64,000 nucleotides of DNA from Phyto melanocephala. Lineage: Eukaryota > Arthropoda > Insecta > Diptera > Rhinophoridae. A program made the position numbers and the translations under genes. The stretch covers positions 109,923,884 through 109,987,883 of the forward strand of contig OW799234.1 of assembly GCA_941918925.1 (NCBI GenBank), given 5' to 3'. Positions 60,283 through 64,000 of this stretch are shown here, piece after piece. Position 1 is the stretch's first letter. Each line of letters opens with the position of its first letter. The notes beneath the pieces were generated by a model. It made no database searches. It saw only the letters and a program-made list of their open reading frames with translations, and had not been told where the DNA came from.

Positions 60283-60872
60283 AGGCGTGATTTTTTAAGG
60301 TTTTTTTTTAAAATCAAATTTGCATCATATACTCAAAATTTTTATTGGAATCGATAAATTGGTCTTTGCCATTTACTTTTTAAAAATAACTTCATGTAAA
60401 TGTTGCCCGTGGCTCCGGTTCAAATTCATCCTTCAATATGTCCATTGTTTCACGAGCTGTATGGCATGTGGCACCGTCTTGTTGAAGCCACATATCAACC
60501 AAGTCCAACTCAACCAATTGAGGCAAAAAAACTCGCGTATAATGGCTCGATGTCGTTCGCCGCTGACGTTAACGTTTCTTCCACGGTCGTCTTTGAAGAA
60601 AAATTGACCGATGATACTACCAGCCCATAAACCATAACAAACCGTCGTTTTTTCGGGATGCATCGGTTTTGCTTGTTTACGTATCCATTTAGCCAGAAAT
60701 GAGCCTCATCGTTGAAAACAATTTTTTTATAATAAATTTCAACGATTTGCAGTCGTTGCTCGTTTGTGAGTTTCGCCATTATGAAACTTTTCACTTTCAC
60801 AGATATAGTTTAGACACAATTGCCAACCAGTGCTGCCAGCCCGAAAAACTTAGTTCATAAAAAATCACCGTT
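60283..60872 (-). mobile_element. Tc1/mariner-superfamily element, internally deleted
   Basis: The left end AGGCGTGATTTTTTAAGG follows TA, and the right end is the complement of ACGGTGATTTTTTATGAAC, followed by TA. The subterminal CGGGCTGGCAGCACTGGTTG (complement at about 60825-60845) matches 34184-35113, so both belong to one family. It carries a much-shortened transposase. Confidence 0.75.
60430..60780 (-). pseudogene. Internally deleted Tc1/mariner-superfamily transposase
   Basis: On the minus strand MAKLTNEQRLQIVEIYYKKI starts at 60780. The helix-turn-helix start is fused directly to KKIVFNDEAHFWLNGYVNKQ, so the linker is deleted at a different point from the copy at 34296. The word RFW/RIWG after NKQN is also lost. 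A frameshift leads to MHPEKTTVCYGLWAGSIIGQ, FFFKDDRGRNVNVSGERHRA and IIREFFCLNWLSW. A DMWLQQDGATCHT-like second Asp region in another frame is at about 60460-60495. The third acidic region and C-terminus are absent. Non-functional. Confidence 0.8.
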
Positions 60873-62089
60873 TATTATCTTTTACAATATCGAATGGAGG
60901 GTACAAAAAACATTAATATTTACAAAATCTTCAAAATACATAATTTTTGGTTTTTTTTAAGCCAAAAACAATCCATTACTTCTTTACGAATATTTTTCTC
61001 GAGCGTAAAAATTTATAGCAATTTATCATTTCATTTAATTACCGTGTTTATTGAAATTAAGTTTGAAAAAAAAACCCTTATATTTTTTATTCAATCAATA
61101 CTAGTATAGAATCAAATTTCATAATTAATATTTTATTATTAAAAAAATTTATTAATGCTTTAGCATTTACAAAGTTTTCAATAAAAATTGCTGTTAAAAA
61201 GAAAAAACATTTTTAATATAAAAAAAAGATCAAGCAAATACAAATTAATTAAGTTAATATGTTTATCATGTTTTTTTTTTTTGTAATTTATGAAATTGTT
61301 AAATATGCTTAATAGGGATGAGTGTGGTTGATGTTCATTAAAGAACCATAAGTTTGTTTAGCTGAGTTTCAACTTTTTTTAAAGTTCAGAATTTTATTAA
61401 AATTTTGACCTACATAATTAATCACTTTCTTTGGCAAAAATAGCAAACTAAAAAAACACACACAAGCAAACAAACAATGTTTAAAAAAAAATAAAACAAT
61501 AAACATAGAACGGTTAAAACAATATTGAAAACCAATAAATTTAAAATTTTAGTAATAGCAATAAAACATATTTTTTCAACTTGGTTATGCATGTTCAACT
61601 TTTTAAACAATATAATAAATTTATAAAAAAAAAAAAACTTTTGTATGCCACATATTATGTAATTTAAATTTTTATTTATTTTAATAAATATTTAAGGGCC
61701 TTTTTTTAATCATATGTGTTGTGCAATATGGTATTAGTTTTTTTTTTTTTTAATTACACATATTGTTATTTATCGTTATGAAAACAGCGTCGTTAAGGAA
61801 AAAAAACAAAAGGTTGAAAAACAAAAACTTGTCGCTGCTCATCTAATTTAAAATTTACAAAACGATTGCATAAATGTTAATAACAATTAATAAATTTAAA
61901 TATTTTTAAATAATTATTACAAATTATTATATAAGCAGTTAAGGTAGCATTTAGCTAAAAATAGTTAAGGTTAGTTTAAATGATTTTAAAGGTTTGTTTA
62001 GTTTAATGTTTGCTAAATAAGTCAAATGTGGTAATGCAAATCTAATACAGTTTTTAAGGTGCTAATTTACAGATTATGTTTGTGCAGTA
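60873..62089. other. Gene-free AT-rich stretch
   Basis: Poly(A) and poly(T) runs (61271-61282, 61738-61751). The frames at 60894-61109 and 61422-61610 are low-complexity. Confidence 0.45.
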
Positions 62090-62414
62090 ACCCAGCAAAA
62101 AAAAATATGACAAAAAAGGGATTCAACTGGTGACCAAGTGATTAATATAAGGTAAAAACAATAATGACTTTAATATTAGCGTGTCATTAGAGATCACGCG
62201 AGATTATAAATATATATGTAACTGCAATCCCTTGTAAAAAGTGCATAGTAATCATGCATATTTGGTGAAAAGCATTCAAAGTTTCATCAGCTGATCTTAT
62301 TTGTTTACACGAACCGTTAAAAATATTTTGTATGATATTGGCTGTTTGTTTAAGCACATCATTTATGGCAAATTATTTCGCACTTGTTTTTTTTTTTTTT
62401 TTTTTTTGCTGGGA
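62090..62414. mobile_element. Candidate MITE with CCCAGCAAAAA termini
   Basis: CCCAGCAAAAAAAAA at the left and its complement at the right (T run then GCTGGGA). Part of the match is homopolymer, so the true repeat may be only about 10 bp. Same terminus as 4846-5292. No clear target duplication. Confidence 0.3.
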
Positions 62415-62635
62415 ACTAGTGTAACAGCTACAAACAACTTGTCAAAAATTGTGGAAAAAAAACAGATTATTTTTAATTATAAAAAAATAATCTTTTATTT
62501 TTGAAACGGATTTATATGAATTAAAATACATATTAATACAATTCGAATCAAGTTTCAAATCGGTCAGATTTAATAATTCTTTATCATAACTATTTAAGCT
62601 ACCTTTTTTACATCCTTCAAAAAAAAAATGAAAAA

Positions 62636-63117
62636 AAGTCATTCCCTATGAAATTTCTACAATTATCATTTCCGACCCCATAAAATATATGGTTTTTTAA
62701 AGCTTATGAATAGGGGAGTCGATAAGACTTTGTCATTCAGTCCGTGTGTATGTTGAAATCAACTTTTTAAAGCCGCACGACATCGTCTAGACTCGCGTGA
62801 GGTATTAAAATATCATAAATATTCGGGAACAGATTGGTTTTGAAAACCAGAAAAATCGGTACGTAAACAACTGAGATACATATAAGGAAAAAACCACGAC
62901 CACCTCGTTTTTTTCACAACAACAACATACAACACATGCATAAAAACGTGGTATACTGGTCAAAGTAAACGTGGCATCAAATCCCAGCTGGGCCAAAAAA
63001 AATTCTTTTAAATTTTTTTTTTTAACATATTTACATAAACTTGTTATTTAATGACTACAGGTTGTGAAGGGCATATAAGATTTTGCACGGCCGAATAAAG
63101 CACTCTTACTTGTTTTC
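62636..63117 (+). mobile_element. Short-family Helentron, 5'-truncated
   Basis: Enters at GTCATTCCCTATGAAATTTC (62638), has the ATTTCCGACCCCATAAAATA block and TCAGTCCGTGTGTATG, and ends with the hairpin region TTTTGCACGGCCGAATAAAG and CACTCTTACTTG at about 63080-63113. The T-rich tract found in 25418-26156 is much shorter here. The minus-strand frame 62805-62996 is repeat-derived. Confidence 0.65.
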
Positions 63118-63324
63118 AATCATTTAGTTTTTTCCACAATATTATTCAAACAAAACAATAAAAAAAATATATAATTAACGATACAAATTTTAAAAACATA
63201 GTTTTGTTTCAAGTTAGAGATCTTTAAAAAAACAATTAATTATAAAAATTGTATACACTTTTTTTGATAGTATTGTAAAACATGATTAAAATACTATGAT
63301 ATTTTATGAGAAAAATATATACTC

Positions 63325-63660
63325 AATACCCGGCTGCGCCGAAACTGAAGTTTTTGATTTATATAGGTGTGTCAGAATTCAATTAATGGCCTTGTCGTAG
63401 TTTAGTCTATATTTCTGATTTAATCTTGTTCGCCATTTTATTTCGGTCTCCATCTACTTTTTTCACCAAATACTTTTTTTTGATATTGATAGGATTAAAA
63501 AACAGTTACCTGAATTTTGCTTTAAACGCCATCTTGGATTTTAACTTTTATATTGTTTTTGATATTCTGCTAGTGCAACCCTCTTATTTGATACCTATAT
63601 TAGGTCTCTCGGTCTTAAAGCTAAAAGCAATTGATTCTCCTTTACAAATTTAAACAAAAA
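63325..63660 (-). mobile_element. Short-family Helentron fragment, extended subtype
   Basis: A diverged 3' hairpin (CCCGGCTGCGCCGAAAC at 63330) is followed by body words CGCCATTTTATTTCGGTCTC and CGCCATCTTGGATTTTAAC, matching 49490-49545 in the same orientation. The 5' half is not found before 63661. The frame 63426-63653 is repeat-derived. Confidence 0.45.
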
Positions 63661-64000
63661 TACTAAAGCAATCAGTCAGCTTTAAACCAATTTGCCCATT
63701 TTTTTTTAAATAATTTTTAAGACTACGACTTGCAATTTAATGTCGCCACCTTGTTAACAAATAAATTCTAAGTTTCAGGACCTTAATATATATGTATGTA
63801 TATGTGAAAATAATAATTTTTCAACATTATTTCTGCCTGCTTTTATGCCGATGTGTATAAAACTTAATATGATATTCCAAAAGGCATCTATATGTATATT
63901 GACAAACGTTTTGTGAGATGTCAAAAAGCTGAAAATGTTAATATTTTTTTTTTGTTAAAAATTTTATTGGTAAATGGCAATTGAGTTTCTTTGTCTATAT

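Noticed and set aside
1..64000. tRNA genes, CRISPR arrays or bacterial-style operons
   Set aside because: No convincing B-box/cloverleaf, no regularly spaced short repeats with unique spacers, and base composition and repeats are those of an insect nuclear genome.

Overview
This is a eukaryotic window: very AT-rich, gene-poor and full of transposon debris. It has no operons, no Shine-Dalgarno-like spacing, and almost no open frame above 130 codons. The repeat content points to a higher fly (Diptera, probably a calyptrate such as a blowfly or muscid). Evidence for this is many Helentron copies of the DINE-1/mini-me type with a GTCY-type microsatellite, Helitrons, insect Tc1/mariner-like transposase remnants carrying the motif GYVNKQN, and a Penelope-like element. 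The species call is inference.

Only one stretch looks like a host-type protein gene: an intact 128-codon frame at 21093-21479 (+) for a small multi-pass membrane protein, lying in a visibly GC-richer island. I do not recognise its family. Everything else that codes is a broken transposon gene.

Layout. 141-3742: a long nested Helentron containing a mariner-type MITE, a second repeat fragment and a Helitron with six ~122-bp tandem units. 4846-8429: three terminal-inverted-repeat elements, one carrying transposase remains, and a short-family Helentron. 8430-21092: mostly unique AT-rich DNA with one Helentron, one candidate MITE and the tail of a transposase. 21093-21479: the membrane-protein gene. 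22510-23376: a mariner-like element with TIRs and TA duplications. 25418-28954: two Helentrons in inverted orientation around a 1.9-kb spacer. 28955-30815: a Helentron fragment, a 516-bp MITE flanked by TTA, and a decayed transposase. 32104-33182: a 5'-truncated Penelope-like element with ~310-bp inverted flanks, an 18-bp target duplication and hammerhead-like motifs. 34184-35113: another mariner-like element. 36584-45373: three more long-family Helentrons, a Helitron and a short-family Helentron. 46447-46750: a LINE reverse transcriptase fragment. 49400-52518: a Helentron and an internally deleted mariner. 55592-56391: a Tigger/pogo-like element with a nested palindrome. 60283-63660: a mariner-like element and Helentron remnants.

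The elements are nested in a readable order. The Penelope-like element landed 6-7 bp inside the 5' terminus of a Helentron. Two long Helentrons share a MITE at the same internal site that is empty in a third. I see no convincing tRNA, rRNA or CRISPR. No metabolic or multi-gene host pathway can be read from this window.
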